64,000 nucleotides of DNA from Pelagerythrobacter sp041912895. Lineage in GTDB: Bacteria > Pseudomonadota > Alphaproteobacteria > Sphingomonadales > Sphingomonadaceae. This document shows positions 51,627-61,176 of the stretch, piece after piece. A program made the position numbers and the translations under genes. The DNA lies in the NCBI RefSeq assembly GCF_041912895.1, contig NZ_JAYSGI010000005.1:1-64000 (forward strand), given 5' to 3'. Below the pieces are notes generated by a model. That model was not told where the DNA came from, made no database searches, and was given only the letters and a program-made list of their open reading frames with translations. The stretch's first letter is position 1, and the number at the start of each line of letters is the position of its first letter.

Positions 51627-52382
51627 TCAGTCGAGCGAGAAATCGACCGTAGTGACCACGCGGACTTTCTTGTAGGGCGTGTCGGAGACGCCCCATCCGC
51701 CGGATTCTCCGTCGCGCGCCTCGATCGAGAAATAGCCCTGCGTCGCATGGCGGATCGCGCCGACGTCGGCGCCGCTGTCCTTCGCGAACTGTTCGGCCGC
51801 CGCGCGCGCATCCTTCGTCGCTGCGGCGACCATCGCGGGCTTGATGGCGTCGAGTTCGGTGAAGTTGTAGGCCATCGCTGAGCCTTCCTCCAGCACCACC
51901 CCGCGGCGGACCAGCTCGACCTGGCGCTTCACCGCGTTTTGCGCCCGCTCGATGTCTGTCGTGCGCAGCGACATGCGCTGGCGCACGGTATAGCGGCCCA
52001 CGCCGTTGTTGTCGGTAAAGTAGTTGACGTTCACGCCCGTCGGCTGGAGCGCGTCGGCGGGGAAGCCGAGATCGCGGAAGAACGCCTCGATCGATGCGGA
52101 ATCGCGGTCGACCCCTTCCTGCGCCGAGGCGAGGTCGGTCGCCGTGGAGGAGTAGGAGATGGTCCAGGTCGCCAGATCGGCCACCACCTCGCGTTCGGCG
52201 AGGCCGCGCACCGTCACCGCGCGGTCGGCCTGCTTGGCGCGAACCAGCCCGTCGCCCAGCAGGAAGCCGCCGACGATCAGCCCGATCGAAACGACGCCGG
52301 CGCTGGCGAGCCAGCGCAGCGTGACGGGGTCGCGCCAGATGGAGGGTTTGGCAGGCGGCGATTCGTGACTAGATGCGGGCAT
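51627..52382 (-). CDS. SIMPL domain protein (DUF541)
   Basis: A 251-residue protein anchored by one N-terminal helix (about 24-45), with the SIMPL/DUF541 fold afterwards. Segments RAVTVRGLAEREVVADLATW, QPTGVNVNYFTDNNGV and YFSIEARDGESG are typical. Members are periplasmic and of uncertain function. The 95 bases before it contain the divergent VOC gene's promoter. Confidence 0.85.
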   Translation of the reverse strand: MPASSHESPPAKPSIWRDPVTLRWLASAGVVSIGLIVGGFLLGDGLVRAKQADRAVTVRGLAEREVVADLATWTISYSSTATDLASAQEGVDRDSASIEAFFRDLGFPADALQPTGVNVNYFTDNNGVGRYTVRQRMSLRTTDIERAQNAVKRQVELVRRGVVLEEGSAMAYNFTELDAIKPAMVAAATKDARAAAEQFAKDSGADVGAIRHATQGYFSIEARDGESGGWGVSDTPYKKVRVVTTVDFSLD

Positions 52383-52477
52383 TGCGATCCTTCCGGAAAG
52401 CGGGGTGGATACGCGAAGCGACTTTAGTGGCGCGCGATGAACCGTGCTTGAATATAGACGAATGGAGTTCGACGACC

Positions 52478-52915
52478 ATGGTGAAATATCTCCATAGCAT
52501 GATCCGAGTGGCCGATATCGATGCCACGGTGGATTTTTTCCGCATGATAGGGCTGGAAGAAGTCCGCCGCTTCGACAACGAGAAGGGACGCTTCACGCTC
52601 GTGTTCCTCGCCGCGCCGGGGCAGGAAGGCTTGGCCGAGGTCGAACTGACCTACAATTGGCCGGCGGAGGACGGCAGCGCGCCGGAAGCCTACGATGGCG
52701 GGCGCAACTTCGGCCACCTCGCCTACCGCGTCGAGGACATCTACGAAACCTGCCAGCGGCTGATGGAGGCCGGGGTCGCGATCAACCGCCCGCCGCGTGA
52801 CGGGCACATGGCCTTCGTGCGTTCGCCCGACGGGATTTCGGTCGAGCTGCTGCAAGACGGTCACCTGCCGCCGCAGGAACCCTGGGCGAGCATGGAAAAT
52901 ACCGGGAGCTGGTGA
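52478..52915 (+). CDS. Glyoxalase I-like VOC protein
   Basis: A 145-residue vicinal-oxygen-chelate protein with the four glyoxalase I metal ligands in place: His6 (YLHSMIRV), Glu in EVELTYNW, His in NFGHLAYRV, and Glu in GISVELLQ. It would detoxify methylglyoxal-glutathione adducts to lactoylglutathione. Length and the opening fit GloA. The start at 52478 (ATG GTG AAA) sits after a divergent SIMPL gene. A close alternative is a non-glutathione VOC enzyme. Confidence 0.85.
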   Translation: MVKYLHSMIRVADIDATVDFFRMIGLEEVRRFDNEKGRFTLVFLAAPGQEGLAEVELTYNWPAEDGSAPEAYDGGRNFGHLAYRVEDIYETCQRLMEAGVAINRPPRDGHMAFVRSPDGISVELLQDGHLPPQEPWASMENTGSW

Positions 52916-52924
52916 GCCCTCGGC

Positions 52925-54142
52925 TCAGGCCTGTTTCGCAAGCCCGTCGTTGTCGCCCGGATGCGTCGTCGTCATGCGCAGGATGGTGAACCCGACGATG
53001 GCTGAGATCAGCGAGCCCAGTAGCGTGCCGATCTTGGCCTCGTCGATCAGCAGGCGATAGCCGGGGAACGCCAGTTCGCCGATGAACAGCGACATGGTGA
53101 AGCCGATCCCGCACAGGATCGACACGCCCCAGATCTCGGGCCAGTTCGCGCCGTGGGGCCGGGGGGCGAAGCCCAGCCGGTCGGCGGCGAAAATCGCAGT
53201 GACGATACCCAGCTGCTTGCCGATGAACAGCCCCGCGGCGATCGCTATCGGCAGCGGCGCGAGGACGCCGGCGAGGCCGAGCCCCGACAAGTCCACGCCG
53301 GCATTGGCGAAGCCGAATATGGGAACGATCAGGTAAGCGCTCCACGGAGCGAGCCTGTGCTCCAGATTTTCCAGCATCGTGTCGTCGTTCTTGCCGACCA
53401 TCGGAATCGTCAGCGCGGCGACCACGCCCGCGATGGTCGCGTGCACGCCCGAGTTGAGCACGAAATACCACAGGACCAGCGCGAGCAGCAGGAACGGCAC
53501 GACGGATTTTATCCGCATTCGGTTGAGCGCGAGCATCACCCCGACCACGATCAACGCGCCGATCAGCCAGGCAAGCTTGATCCCGGCGGTGTAAGTCACC
53601 GCGATGACCAGCACAGCCCCGATGTCGTCGACGATCGCGACCGTGAGCAGGAACAGCCGCAGCGATCCCGGCACGCGATTGCCCAGCAGGCCGAGCACGC
53701 CCATCGCGAAGGCGATGTCGGTCGCCGCCGGGATGGCCCAGCCGCGCGTCAGTTGCTCGGCCTCGCCCTGCACGAAGAACAGGTAGATCACCGCCGGCAC
53801 GAGCATGCCCGCGACCGCCGCGAGGATGGGCAGGCGGCGTTGTTCGGCCGAGCTGAGCTGGCCTTCGATCCATTCGCGCTTCACTTCCAGGCCGACGACG
53901 AAGAAGAAGATCGCCATCAGCCCGTCGTTGACCCACAGGTGCAGGGTGTCGAGCTTGAGGATCGGCGTGAACGGCAACGTTCCGTGGAACAGCGCGTGAT
54001 ATTCGTGCGCCAGCGCGGAGTTGGCGATGACCATCGCACCGAGCGCGACAAGGATAAGCAGAATGCCTGCCGAAGCGTCGCCGACGAACAGCGCGCGAAC
54101 CGGAGCGAAGAGCGAGCGGAGCGGTTTGGGAGCATTTGCCAT
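52925..54142 (-). CDS. nhaA: Na+/H+ antiporter NhaA
   Basis: A 405-residue antiporter with about twelve helices. The ion-binding pair is in VAIVDDIGAVLVIA (Asp163 and Asp164 type), and pH-sensor-type GWAIPAATDIAFAMGVL and FALANAG-like FGFANAGVDL segments are present. It exports Na+ in exchange for protons, useful for marine sphingomonads. It converges with the VOC gene and starts divergently from the glycosyltransferase gene with a 79-base gap. Confidence 0.95.
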   Translation of the reverse strand: MANAPKPLRSLFAPVRALFVGDASAGILLILVALGAMVIANSALAHEYHALFHGTLPFTPILKLDTLHLWVNDGLMAIFFFVVGLEVKREWIEGQLSSAEQRRLPILAAVAGMLVPAVIYLFFVQGEAEQLTRGWAIPAATDIAFAMGVLGLLGNRVPGSLRLFLLTVAIVDDIGAVLVIAVTYTAGIKLAWLIGALIVVGVMLALNRMRIKSVVPFLLLALVLWYFVLNSGVHATIAGVVAALTIPMVGKNDDTMLENLEHRLAPWSAYLIVPIFGFANAGVDLSGLGLAGVLAPLPIAIAAGLFIGKQLGIVTAIFAADRLGFAPRPHGANWPEIWGVSILCGIGFTMSLFIGELAFPGYRLLIDEAKIGTLLGSLISAIVGFTILRMTTTHPGDNDGLAKQA

Positions 54143-54221
54143 TGCGGCTGCTCCATTTCGGATTTCTTTGCGCGTTGCAAGGCCTGCGGACGTTCGATAG
54201 GACGACGGCGGGGGGAAGCGG

Positions 54222-55625
54222 ATGATATCGGGGGGATTTTCGCCGATAGAGTGGCTCGTGCTCGTCGAGCGCGAGTTGCTACTGTTCGCTGGCGTGTTTT
54301 TCCTGATCGGCGCGCTGGACGAGTTTGCGGTCGATCTTGCATGGCTCTGGCTCCGTGTGACCGGGCGCGCGCGGACCGCGGTGTTCGACGCAAGGACGCG
54401 TAACGACGACCCTTCATCGGGCGAGACGTTCGCGGTGTTCGTGCCCGCATGGCGCGAGGAACTCGTGATCGGTGCGACGTTGCGGCACATGCTGCACGTC
54501 TGGCCGGATCCGGCGCTGCGGATCTATGTCGGATGCTACGCCAACGACCCGAAGACGCTCGAGGCTGCGATGGCGGTTGCCGGAAGCGAGGATCGGATCA
54601 GGCTGGTGGTTCACGAGGCCGAAGGCCCGACGACCAAGGCGGACTGCCTGAACAGGCTCTATCTGGCGCTCGAGACCGACGAGGCGCGGGGTGGCGTGCG
54701 TGCAGGCGCGGTTGTGCTGCACGACGCCGAAGACATGGTCGACCCGGCCGCGCTATCGCTGATCCGCGCGTCGCTGCGCGGGGCCGATCTCGTGCAATTG
54801 CCCGTCCTGCCGCTGCCGCAGCGAAAATCGCGCTGGGTCGGCAGCCATTACTGCGAGGAATTCGCCGAGGCCCATGGCAAGGGTCTGGTGGTTCGCGACG
54901 CGCTGGGCGCGGGCATTCCGCTCGCCGGCGTCGGCTGCGGGATCGCGCGCGGTGCACTCGCCCGGCTCGCTGCGCTGCGCGACGGGAATGTGCCTTTCGC
55001 CGCCGAATGCCTGACCGAGGATTACGAGCTCGGCCTGGGCATCGCCACGATGGGCGGGCACACGCGTTTCGTCCGCCGTCGCGCGCCCGACGCCCGCCTG
55101 ATCGCGACCCGGGCGTACTTTCCCGACCGGCTCGACCACGCGGTGCGGCAGAAGACGCGGTGGGTGTTCGAGATCGCCTTCCAGGGATGGGATCGGCTCG
55201 GCTGGCATCGCGCGCCGGTCGAAATCTGGATGCGGTTGCGCGATCGTCGCGGTCCGCTGACCGCGCTGGTCCTCGCGGTCGCCTACGCGGTCCTTCTGCT
55301 CGCCGGGATCGGCTGGGTCGCGGGGCTTGCCGGCGTGACGCATGCCGCGCCGCTGAGCCCCCTGCTCGCGTCCATCCTGCTGGCGAACTTCGCGAGCTTC
55401 GCCTGGCGCTGCGTGATGCGCTTCGGCTTCACGGCGCGCGAATACGGCATGGCGGAGGGCCTGCGGGCGGTCGCGCGGATACCGCTGACGAATGTCATCG
55501 CGATCATGGCCGGACGCCGCGCGCTGTTCGGCTATGTCCGCAGCCTGCGTGGAACCACGCCGCGCTGGGACAAGACCGAACATGCCGCGCATCCCGCGCT
55601 CGCCATGCGCGAAGCGATTGCATGA
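54222..55625 (+). CDS. NfrB-like membrane glycosyltransferase (GT2), lacking the C-terminal domain
   Basis: A 467-residue processive-type GT2. A helix lies at about 18-46. The catalytic domain has HDAEDMV (Asp168, Asp171), TEDYELG (Asp267), and QKTRW (310-314), all needed for activity. C-terminal helices follow at about 345-372 and 375-400. E. coli NfrB, needed for N4 phage adsorption and a c-di-GMP-regulated exopolysaccharide, is about 745 residues with a C-terminal MshEN-like c-di-GMP-binding domain; that part is missing here. Its stop overlaps the next gene (ATGA). The product sugar is unknown. Confidence 0.82.
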   Translation: MISGGFSPIEWLVLVERELLLFAGVFFLIGALDEFAVDLAWLWLRVTGRARTAVFDARTRNDDPSSGETFAVFVPAWREELVIGATLRHMLHVWPDPALRIYVGCYANDPKTLEAAMAVAGSEDRIRLVVHEAEGPTTKADCLNRLYLALETDEARGGVRAGAVVLHDAEDMVDPAALSLIRASLRGADLVQLPVLPLPQRKSRWVGSHYCEEFAEAHGKGLVVRDALGAGIPLAGVGCGIARGALARLAALRDGNVPFAAECLTEDYELGLGIATMGGHTRFVRRRAPDARLIATRAYFPDRLDHAVRQKTRWVFEIAFQGWDRLGWHRAPVEIWMRLRDRRGPLTALVLAVAYAVLLLAGIGWVAGLAGVTHAAPLSPLLASILLANFASFAWRCVMRFGFTAREYGMAEGLRAVARIPLTNVIAIMAGRRALFGYVRSLRGTTPRWDKTEHAAHPALAMREAIA

Positions 55626-56752
55626 ACGATACGACGGCCCGGCGCCGCGGCCAGCCGCTGGCCGTTCTGGTCTGCCTGCTCGTGGTTTGGATCGCCGGGC
55701 GCGTCATGATGTGGCAGTCGCCGTTCCCGCCGGTCGCAGAAGCGCTCGAGCCGCTCGTCTCGCTGGTCGACGCGCGCGCGGCCGACACGGCGCCGTCCCA
55801 GCCTCCCGCCGTTGTTCTCGAACGTGGTTTGGTTGTCTCCGGAAGCGCGATGCCGCAGAAGGCCGCGGCATCCCTGGATCGCCTGCTGCCGGTGCGCGAA
55901 GCCGGCGCGGCCGCGGGATTGCAATCGTTCCACAGCGGCGAGGTAATGGCCGGCCATCACCTGCTTTGGCTCGCCGCGACAGCTTCGTTGCCGATTCCGG
56001 CTGAACTGACCACGCAGTTCGGGAGCGCTGCGCCGCGCCAACGAAGAGGCTCGGCGAGCGGGGCCGAACGCGGCGTTGCAGCGCTGGCGCGTAAGGATCG
56101 CTGGTCGGTCGATTCGTGGTTGCTGCTGCGCCCGAACGCGTCCGGCCGGAGCTTGGCCGGAGCCGGACCCGCCAGCTACGGCGCGAGCCAGGCGGGCGCC
56201 GTGGTGCGCTATCGCCTCGCGCCCGGCAGCACGCATCGGCCGACAGCCTACGCGCGGGTAAGCCAGGCGCTCGCGGGGGGGCGGGAAAGCGAACTGGCGG
56301 CCGGGTTCGCCGCACGGCCGGTGCCGGGCGTCCCGGTGTCTGTCCATGCCGAAGTGCGGGCCGTTCGCAGCGCGGCAGGTCGGGCGCGGCTGCGCCCGGC
56401 CGCTTTCGCGGTCACCGAACTCCCGCCGGCGCGCCTGCCGTTCGCACTGCGTGGGGAGGCCTATCTGCAGGCAGGGTATGTCGGCGGCGATTTCGCCACC
56501 GCGTTCGTCGACGGCCAGGCGCGGGCGGACCGCGAAGTGGCGCGGTTCGATCTCGGCACGTTGCGCGCCGGCGCGGGGGTCTGGGGCGGTGCGCAGAAAG
56601 GCGCCGCCCGGCTCGACGTCGGCCCGAGCGCGGCGCTCCACCTCGATCTCGGTGTAGCGCCGGCGCGGCTGGCGGTCGACTATCGCGTGCGCGTCGCGGG
56701 AACGGCAATGCCCGATACGGGCGTCGCGCTCACGCTATCGACCGGATTCTGA
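55622..56752 (+). CDS. Unknown protein coupled to the NfrB-like glycosyltransferase
   Basis: A 376-residue protein with one N-terminal helix (about 13-28) and no recognised family motif. Residues 90-180 are basic and Ala/Ser/Gly-rich. From about 190 the sequence has alternating strands with small and aromatic residues and ends in Phe (LTLSTGF), like outer-membrane barrel ends. The position corresponds to nfrA, whose C-terminal domain is a barrel-like partner of NfrB, but it lacks NfrA's TPR region. So it could be a short NfrA-like partner; that is inference. It is translationally coupled to the glycosyltransferase. Confidence 0.5.
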   Translation: MNDTTARRRGQPLAVLVCLLVVWIAGRVMMWQSPFPPVAEALEPLVSLVDARAADTAPSQPPAVVLERGLVVSGSAMPQKAAASLDRLLPVREAGAAAGLQSFHSGEVMAGHHLLWLAATASLPIPAELTTQFGSAAPRQRRGSASGAERGVAALARKDRWSVDSWLLLRPNASGRSLAGAGPASYGASQAGAVVRYRLAPGSTHRPTAYARVSQALAGGRESELAAGFAARPVPGVPVSVHAEVRAVRSAAGRARLRPAAFAVTELPPARLPFALRGEAYLQAGYVGGDFATAFVDGQARADREVARFDLGTLRAGAGVWGGAQKGAARLDVGPSAALHLDLGVAPARLAVDYRVRVAGTAMPDTGVALTLSTGF

Positions 56753-56798
56753 AACGCGCGCGCTTTCAACCGCCGCCGCGCTCGGTTAGGGCGTGGAC

Positions 56799-57713
56799 AT
56801 GGACGTCTACCTCCCCATCGCGAACCTCTCGGTCAACGGGCTGGTCATCGTGGGGCTGGGGGCGCTGACGGGTATTCTCTCGGGTCTGTTCGGCGTCGGC
56901 GGCGGATTCCTGACGACGCCGCTGCTGATCTTCTACGGCGTGCCGCCCACGGTCGCGGCCGCCTCCGCATCGACCCAGGTCACCGGCGCCAGCGTGTCGG
57001 GCGTGCTGGCGCACAACCGGCGCAACGGGGTCGACTACCGCATGGGCGCGGTCACCGTGGGGGGCGGGATCATCGGCGCCGGGATCGGTGCGCTGCTGTT
57101 CCGCTTTTTCCAGTCGATCGGGCAGATCGATACCGTCATCAATATCCTCTACGTCGTCATGCTCGGCTCGATCGGCTCGCTGATGGCGCGCGAGGCGTGG
57201 CAGGCGGTCCGCCCGTCCGACAAGGGGGAGAAGAAGCCCGCAATGAAGCGGCGCCACCACCGCTTGATCGCCGCGCTGCCGCTGCGCTGGCGCTTCTACC
57301 GTTCCGGCCTGTACATCTCGCCGATCGCGCCGCTGCTGCTCGGCGTCGCGGTGGGTACGCTCACGATGCTGATGGGGGTGGGTGGCGGCTTCATCCTCGT
57401 GCCCGCGATGCTCTACATCCTCGGCATGAGCGCCAACGTCGTGGTCGGCACTTCGCTGTACAATATCCTGTTCGTGACGATGGCGACCACGATGATGCAC
57501 GCGCTGACGACTCATGCGGTCGACATCGTGCTAGTGGTGCTGCTGCTGATCGGCTCGGTCACCGGGGCGCAGCTCGGCACGCAGGTGGCGCAGAAGTTCA
57601 AGCCCGAATACCTGCGCCTGGCGCTCGCGGCGATCGTGCTCGCGATCGCGTTGCGGATGTTCTTCGGCTTGCTCGTTCGCCCCGACGAGATCTTCACCGT
57701 GGTGCCGCTGTGA
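56799..57713 (+). CDS. TSUP family permease (TauE/SafE)
   Basis: A 304-residue membrane protein with about eight helices. It opens with GLGALTGILSGLFGVGGGFLTTPLLIFYG, the glycine-rich TSUP signature, repeated in the second half as LTMLMGVGGGFILVPAML. A basic loop (EKKPAMKRRHHRL) separates the halves. TSUP proteins export sulfite, sulfoacetate or related anions. It is coupled to a TIGR02186 gene. ATG at 56799 is used; a GTG two codons earlier is possible. Confidence 0.88.
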   Translation: MDVYLPIANLSVNGLVIVGLGALTGILSGLFGVGGGFLTTPLLIFYGVPPTVAAASASTQVTGASVSGVLAHNRRNGVDYRMGAVTVGGGIIGAGIGALLFRFFQSIGQIDTVINILYVVMLGSIGSLMAREAWQAVRPSDKGEKKPAMKRRHHRLIAALPLRWRFYRSGLYISPIAPLLLGVAVGTLTMLMGVGGGFILVPAMLYILGMSANVVVGTSLYNILFVTMATTMMHALTTHAVDIVLVVLLLIGSVTGAQLGTQVAQKFKPEYLRLALAAIVLAIALRMFFGLLVRPDEIFTVVPL

Positions 57714-58462
57714 AGCAGCTGTTCCTTCTCCTCGCGCTGCTGATGCTGTCGGGCCAGCGCGATCCGATCCTCGTGCCTTCCGTGTCGCAGGACGATATCC
57801 AGGTGCAGCAGGGCTTCACCGGGACCGAACTGCTACTGTTCGGCGCGATCCTCGACCCGACCGGAGCGCGCGCCGGCCGCGACTACGACATCGTGGTAGT
57901 GCTGAAGGGGCCGACCGAACCCATCGCGGTGCGCGAGAAGGAGCGGGTCGGCGGCATCTGGGTCAACGCCCAGAGCACCGCATTCCAGTCCGCGCCTTCG
58001 TTCTTCGCCGTCGCCGCCTCGCGCCCGATCGCGGACATCGTCGACGAGCGGACCGCCGCGATCTACGAACTCGGTCTCGATTACCTGCAACTCTCGCCAA
58101 GCGGGACGATCGACCCGGAGGAGCAGGCGACCTTCAAGGCCGGCCTCGTCGACCTGCGCAGCCGCCAGGGGCTGTACAAGCAATTGCCCGACGGCGTGCA
58201 GATCAGCGAACAGGTGCTGTACCAGGCGCGCATATCGCTGCCCTCGAACGTTCAGACCGGCACCTACACCGCTGAAACCTTCGCGATCACTCGCGGCCGG
58301 GTGATCGCCTCCGCGATCGCCGAGGTCGAGGTCCGCAAGGTCGGCTTCGAACGCTTCGTGGAGGTGTTCGCCGAGCAGCAATCGCTGTTCTACGGCCTGC
58401 TCGCGGTGTTCATGTCGGTCGGCATGGGGTGGGTCGCGGGCCGCCTGTTCGCCATGATCTGA
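57710..58462 (+). CDS. TIGR02186 family membrane-anchored protein
   Basis: A 250-residue protein. A GTG start overlaps the TSUP stop. The N-terminal signal-like helix (1-17) is followed by a beta-rich periplasmic domain (LLFGAILDPTGARAGRDYDIVVVLKGP), and a C-terminal helix near 225-245. The pattern fits TIGR02186, a family regularly paired with TSUP permeases in alphaproteobacteria. Function unknown; it may be an accessory subunit of the permease. Confidence 0.8.
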   Translation: MKQLFLLLALLMLSGQRDPILVPSVSQDDIQVQQGFTGTELLLFGAILDPTGARAGRDYDIVVVLKGPTEPIAVREKERVGGIWVNAQSTAFQSAPSFFAVAASRPIADIVDERTAAIYELGLDYLQLSPSGTIDPEEQATFKAGLVDLRSRQGLYKQLPDGVQISEQVLYQARISLPSNVQTGTYTAETFAITRGRVIASAIAEVEVRKVGFERFVEVFAEQQSLFYGLLAVFMSVGMGWVAGRLFAMI

Positions 58463-58546
58463 TCCTATGGGGGCCCTCTGTTGACCCGATTTTAACCTCG
58501 CCGGAGCTACCCCCGGGCAGGGGCAGAACGAAGGGCGTATCTTTAC

Positions 58547-60280
58547 ATGACCGACATGGGCCACGGTAACCCCGCACGGCGTGCGCCGGTCGAAGCCGAC
58601 GACGCCGAAGCGCGGGAGCGTGTGCCTGCGATGGCCATGGCCCGCCCTGCCGCGCCGCGCGCCGCCGCCGATCCCGACAATGCGATAAAGCCGATCGGCG
58701 TCGTGCTCGAGGTCGCCGGTTCCGGCGCGCAAATCGCCATCGACGTCGCGCGGCTCAACGCCTGCATGGCCGACGAAGACCCCTCGATCGCGCTCGCCGG
58801 ACAGGTCGGCAGCCAGATCAAGATCCGCGTCGGCAACTCGTGGCTGCTCGCCAGCGTGCGCAACCAGCGGCAGGATCGCCGGACGGCTGGCGGCATCCTC
58901 GCCGACATCGACTTTCTCGGCGAAGGAACCGAGGAGAAGCTGACCGGCCGCATCCACGGCTTCCGCCGCGGGGTCACCCGCTATCCGGTGCCCAGCGCGA
59001 AGGTCTATCCGGCGACGACCGCCGACCTGCGGCACATCTACGCCAGCGACGGCCGTGCGAGCATCCCGATCGGCACCGTCTATCCCACGCGCGACATTCG
59101 CGCCGGGCTCTACGTCGATGCGATGCTGGGCAAGCATTTCGCGCTGCTCGGCTCGACCGGCACCGGCAAGTCCACCGGCACCGCGCTGATCCTCCACCGA
59201 ATCTGCGACGCCGCGCCCGAAGGGCATATCGTCATGATCGACCCGCACGGCGAATACGCTTCGGCATTTCGCAAGACGGGCCTGATCCTCGACGTGTCGA
59301 ACCTCCAGCTGCCCTACTGGTTGATGAACTTCGAGGAGCACTGCGAGGTGCTGCTGACCTCGAGCGGGAACGAACGGCAGGTGGACATGGACATCCTCGC
59401 CAAGTGCCTGCTCCGCTCCCGTTCGAAGAACCGGTTGGCCGACACGATGGGCAAGATCACCGTCGATTCGCCGATCCCCTACCTGCTGTCGGACCTTTCG
59501 AACGAGATCCAGACCGAGATGGGCAAGCTGGACAAGGCGACATCGTCCGCCCCGTACATGCGGATCAAGAACAAGCTCGACGAGCTGAAGGGCGACCCGC
59601 GTTACCAGTTCATGTTCTCCGGCATGCTCGTGGGCGACACGATGGCCGAGTTCATCGCCAAGGTCTTCCGCATGCCGGGCGAGGGCAAGCCGATCTCGAT
59701 CATCGACGTCTCGGGCGTGCCGTCGGACATCACCAGCACCGTGGTCGCGGTGCTGAGCCGGCTGGTGTTCGATTTCGCGATCTGGGGCCGCGAGGAGAAG
59801 ACCCGGCCGATCCTGCTCGTGTGCGAGGAAGCGCACCGGTACGTGCCCAACGAGGCCAATGCCGATGGTTCGTCGGTCGGCAACATCCTCGCGCGCATCG
59901 CCAAGGAAGGGCGCAAGTACGGCATCAGCCTGGGCCTTATCACCCAGCGCCCGTCCGACCTCGCCGAAGGCGTGCTGTCGCAATGCGGCACGATCATCTC
60001 GATGCGCCTCAACAACGAGCGCGACCAGGCGTTCGTGAAGGCCGCGATGCCCGAAGGCGCGCGCGGGTTCCTCGACAGCATTCCCGCGCTGCGCAACCGC
60101 GAGTGCATCATCTGCGGCGAAGGTGTGGCGATCCCGATCCGGGTGAGCTTCGACACGCTGGAGGAAGAACGTCGCCCGGCCTCCGAAGACCCGAGCTTCG
60201 TCGCGCTGTGGCGCGAAGGCGGGGGCGAGGAAGAGACCGTGCAGCGCGTGGTGCGCCGCTGGCGCTCGCAGGGGCGCTGA
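58547..60280 (+). CDS. HerA-like ATPase (DUF87)
   Basis: A 577-residue P-loop ATPase of the HerA/FtsK group. A HAS-barrel-like N-domain (about 45-180) precedes Walker A GSTGTGKST (202-210). Walker B with Glu-Glu is PILLVCEEAHRY, and an arginine-finger-type region ITQRPSDLAEGVLSQC follows. In archaea HerA works with NurA in end resection; bacterial homologues have roles in DNA repair or as defence modules. No nurA, sir2 or other defence partner is next to it, so the role is open. It starts 84 bases after the TIGR02186 gene and converges with queE. Confidence 0.85.
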   Translation: MTDMGHGNPARRAPVEADDAEARERVPAMAMARPAAPRAAADPDNAIKPIGVVLEVAGSGAQIAIDVARLNACMADEDPSIALAGQVGSQIKIRVGNSWLLASVRNQRQDRRTAGGILADIDFLGEGTEEKLTGRIHGFRRGVTRYPVPSAKVYPATTADLRHIYASDGRASIPIGTVYPTRDIRAGLYVDAMLGKHFALLGSTGTGKSTGTALILHRICDAAPEGHIVMIDPHGEYASAFRKTGLILDVSNLQLPYWLMNFEEHCEVLLTSSGNERQVDMDILAKCLLRSRSKNRLADTMGKITVDSPIPYLLSDLSNEIQTEMGKLDKATSSAPYMRIKNKLDELKGDPRYQFMFSGMLVGDTMAEFIAKVFRMPGEGKPISIIDVSGVPSDITSTVVAVLSRLVFDFAIWGREEKTRPILLVCEEAHRYVPNEANADGSSVGNILARIAKEGRKYGISLGLITQRPSDLAEGVLSQCGTIISMRLNNERDQAFVKAAMPEGARGFLDSIPALRNRECIICGEGVAIPIRVSFDTLEEERRPASEDPSFVALWREGGGEEETVQRVVRRWRSQGR

Positions 60281-60290
60281 GCACCCGCCC

Positions 60291-61025
60291 TCACGTCCCG
60301 CGCGTGTCGCCGTAGAGGTGGATGTGCAGCCGGTCGCTCATGCGCCAGCCGTGTTCGAGGCATAGCGGGGCGAGCCATGCCTCGCGCTGCCGGATCGTGG
60401 CGCTGTCGGTCCCCTCGGGCATCAGGAACACGTGGCCGGGGCGGAAGCGGTAACGCTCGGCCAGCGCCAGCACTTCGTCCACGTCGTCCGGTTGCGCGAT
60501 CACGAACTTGAAGAACGTGCGCGGATCGGTCGCATAGGCGTCGAGCCGCTCGGGCAGCAGCGCCAGATCGGCTGGATTGCCGCTGTGCGCGAGCTTGGGG
60601 CTGACGTTGTACTGGTCGATCCGCACGTCGAGCCGGGGCGGGGCGGCGACCGTGCCGTTGGTCTCGATCTCCACCGCGATGTCGGGCAGCAGGTCCAGCA
60701 GCTTCGCCAGCGGTCCGGCCTGCAACAGCGGCTCGCCGCCGGTCACGACGAGGCGATCCTGCCCCAGCGCCGCGATCCGCTGCGCCACCTCGTCTTCCGA
60801 GAGCATGAGCTGGTTCGCCTTGCGATCGAAGGTCGTATCGTCGCGGTGCGGGCGATTGTCGCCCTCGAAGTGCCACGTGTAGGCCGTGTCGCACCACTGG
60901 CAGGCGAGATTGCAGCGCGAGAGGCGCAGGAACGCGACCGGGCGCCCGGCGCTCGGCCCTTCGCCCTGGAGTGAAGCGAAAATCTCGGGCTCGCCCGGCG
61001 CCTGCGTGGCGAGCGTCAGCGGCAT
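60291..61025 (-). CDS. queE: 7-carboxy-7-deazaguanine synthase
   Basis: A 244-residue radical SAM enzyme that makes CDG in queuosine (preQ0) synthesis. The cluster motif is CNLACQWCD (Cys38, Cys42 and Cys45 region), preceded by FASLQGEGPSAGRP, and GGEPLLQ follows. The extended family form is used. The start at 61025 begins at MPLTLATQAPG; more upstream in-frame sequence looks non-coding. No queC or queD is next to it. Confidence 0.92.
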   Translation of the reverse strand: MPLTLATQAPGEPEIFASLQGEGPSAGRPVAFLRLSRCNLACQWCDTAYTWHFEGDNRPHRDDTTFDRKANQLMLSEDEVAQRIAALGQDRLVVTGGEPLLQAGPLAKLLDLLPDIAVEIETNGTVAAPPRLDVRIDQYNVSPKLAHSGNPADLALLPERLDAYATDPRTFFKFVIAQPDDVDEVLALAERYRFRPGHVFLMPEGTDSATIRQREAWLAPLCLEHGWRMSDRLHIHLYGDTRGT

Positions 61026-61176
61026 GGCCGCGCCCCATGATACACCGACACATGGACCGGTTGGACCACAGTCCTGGAGAGAAAAAATCCGGGCCGCTCG
61101 CGCCGCTGTGCCGAGGTTGCCGAAAGGGAGCGGAAGCGTGTCATGCCAACCCCTTTGCACAAACGGGCGGAGTAGG

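Noticed and set aside
58547..60280. HerA-like ATPase as part of a defence island
   Set aside because: No NurA, SIR2, DUF4297 or other partner is adjacent; its neighbours are TSUP/TIGR02186 and queE, so a defence role is not supported.
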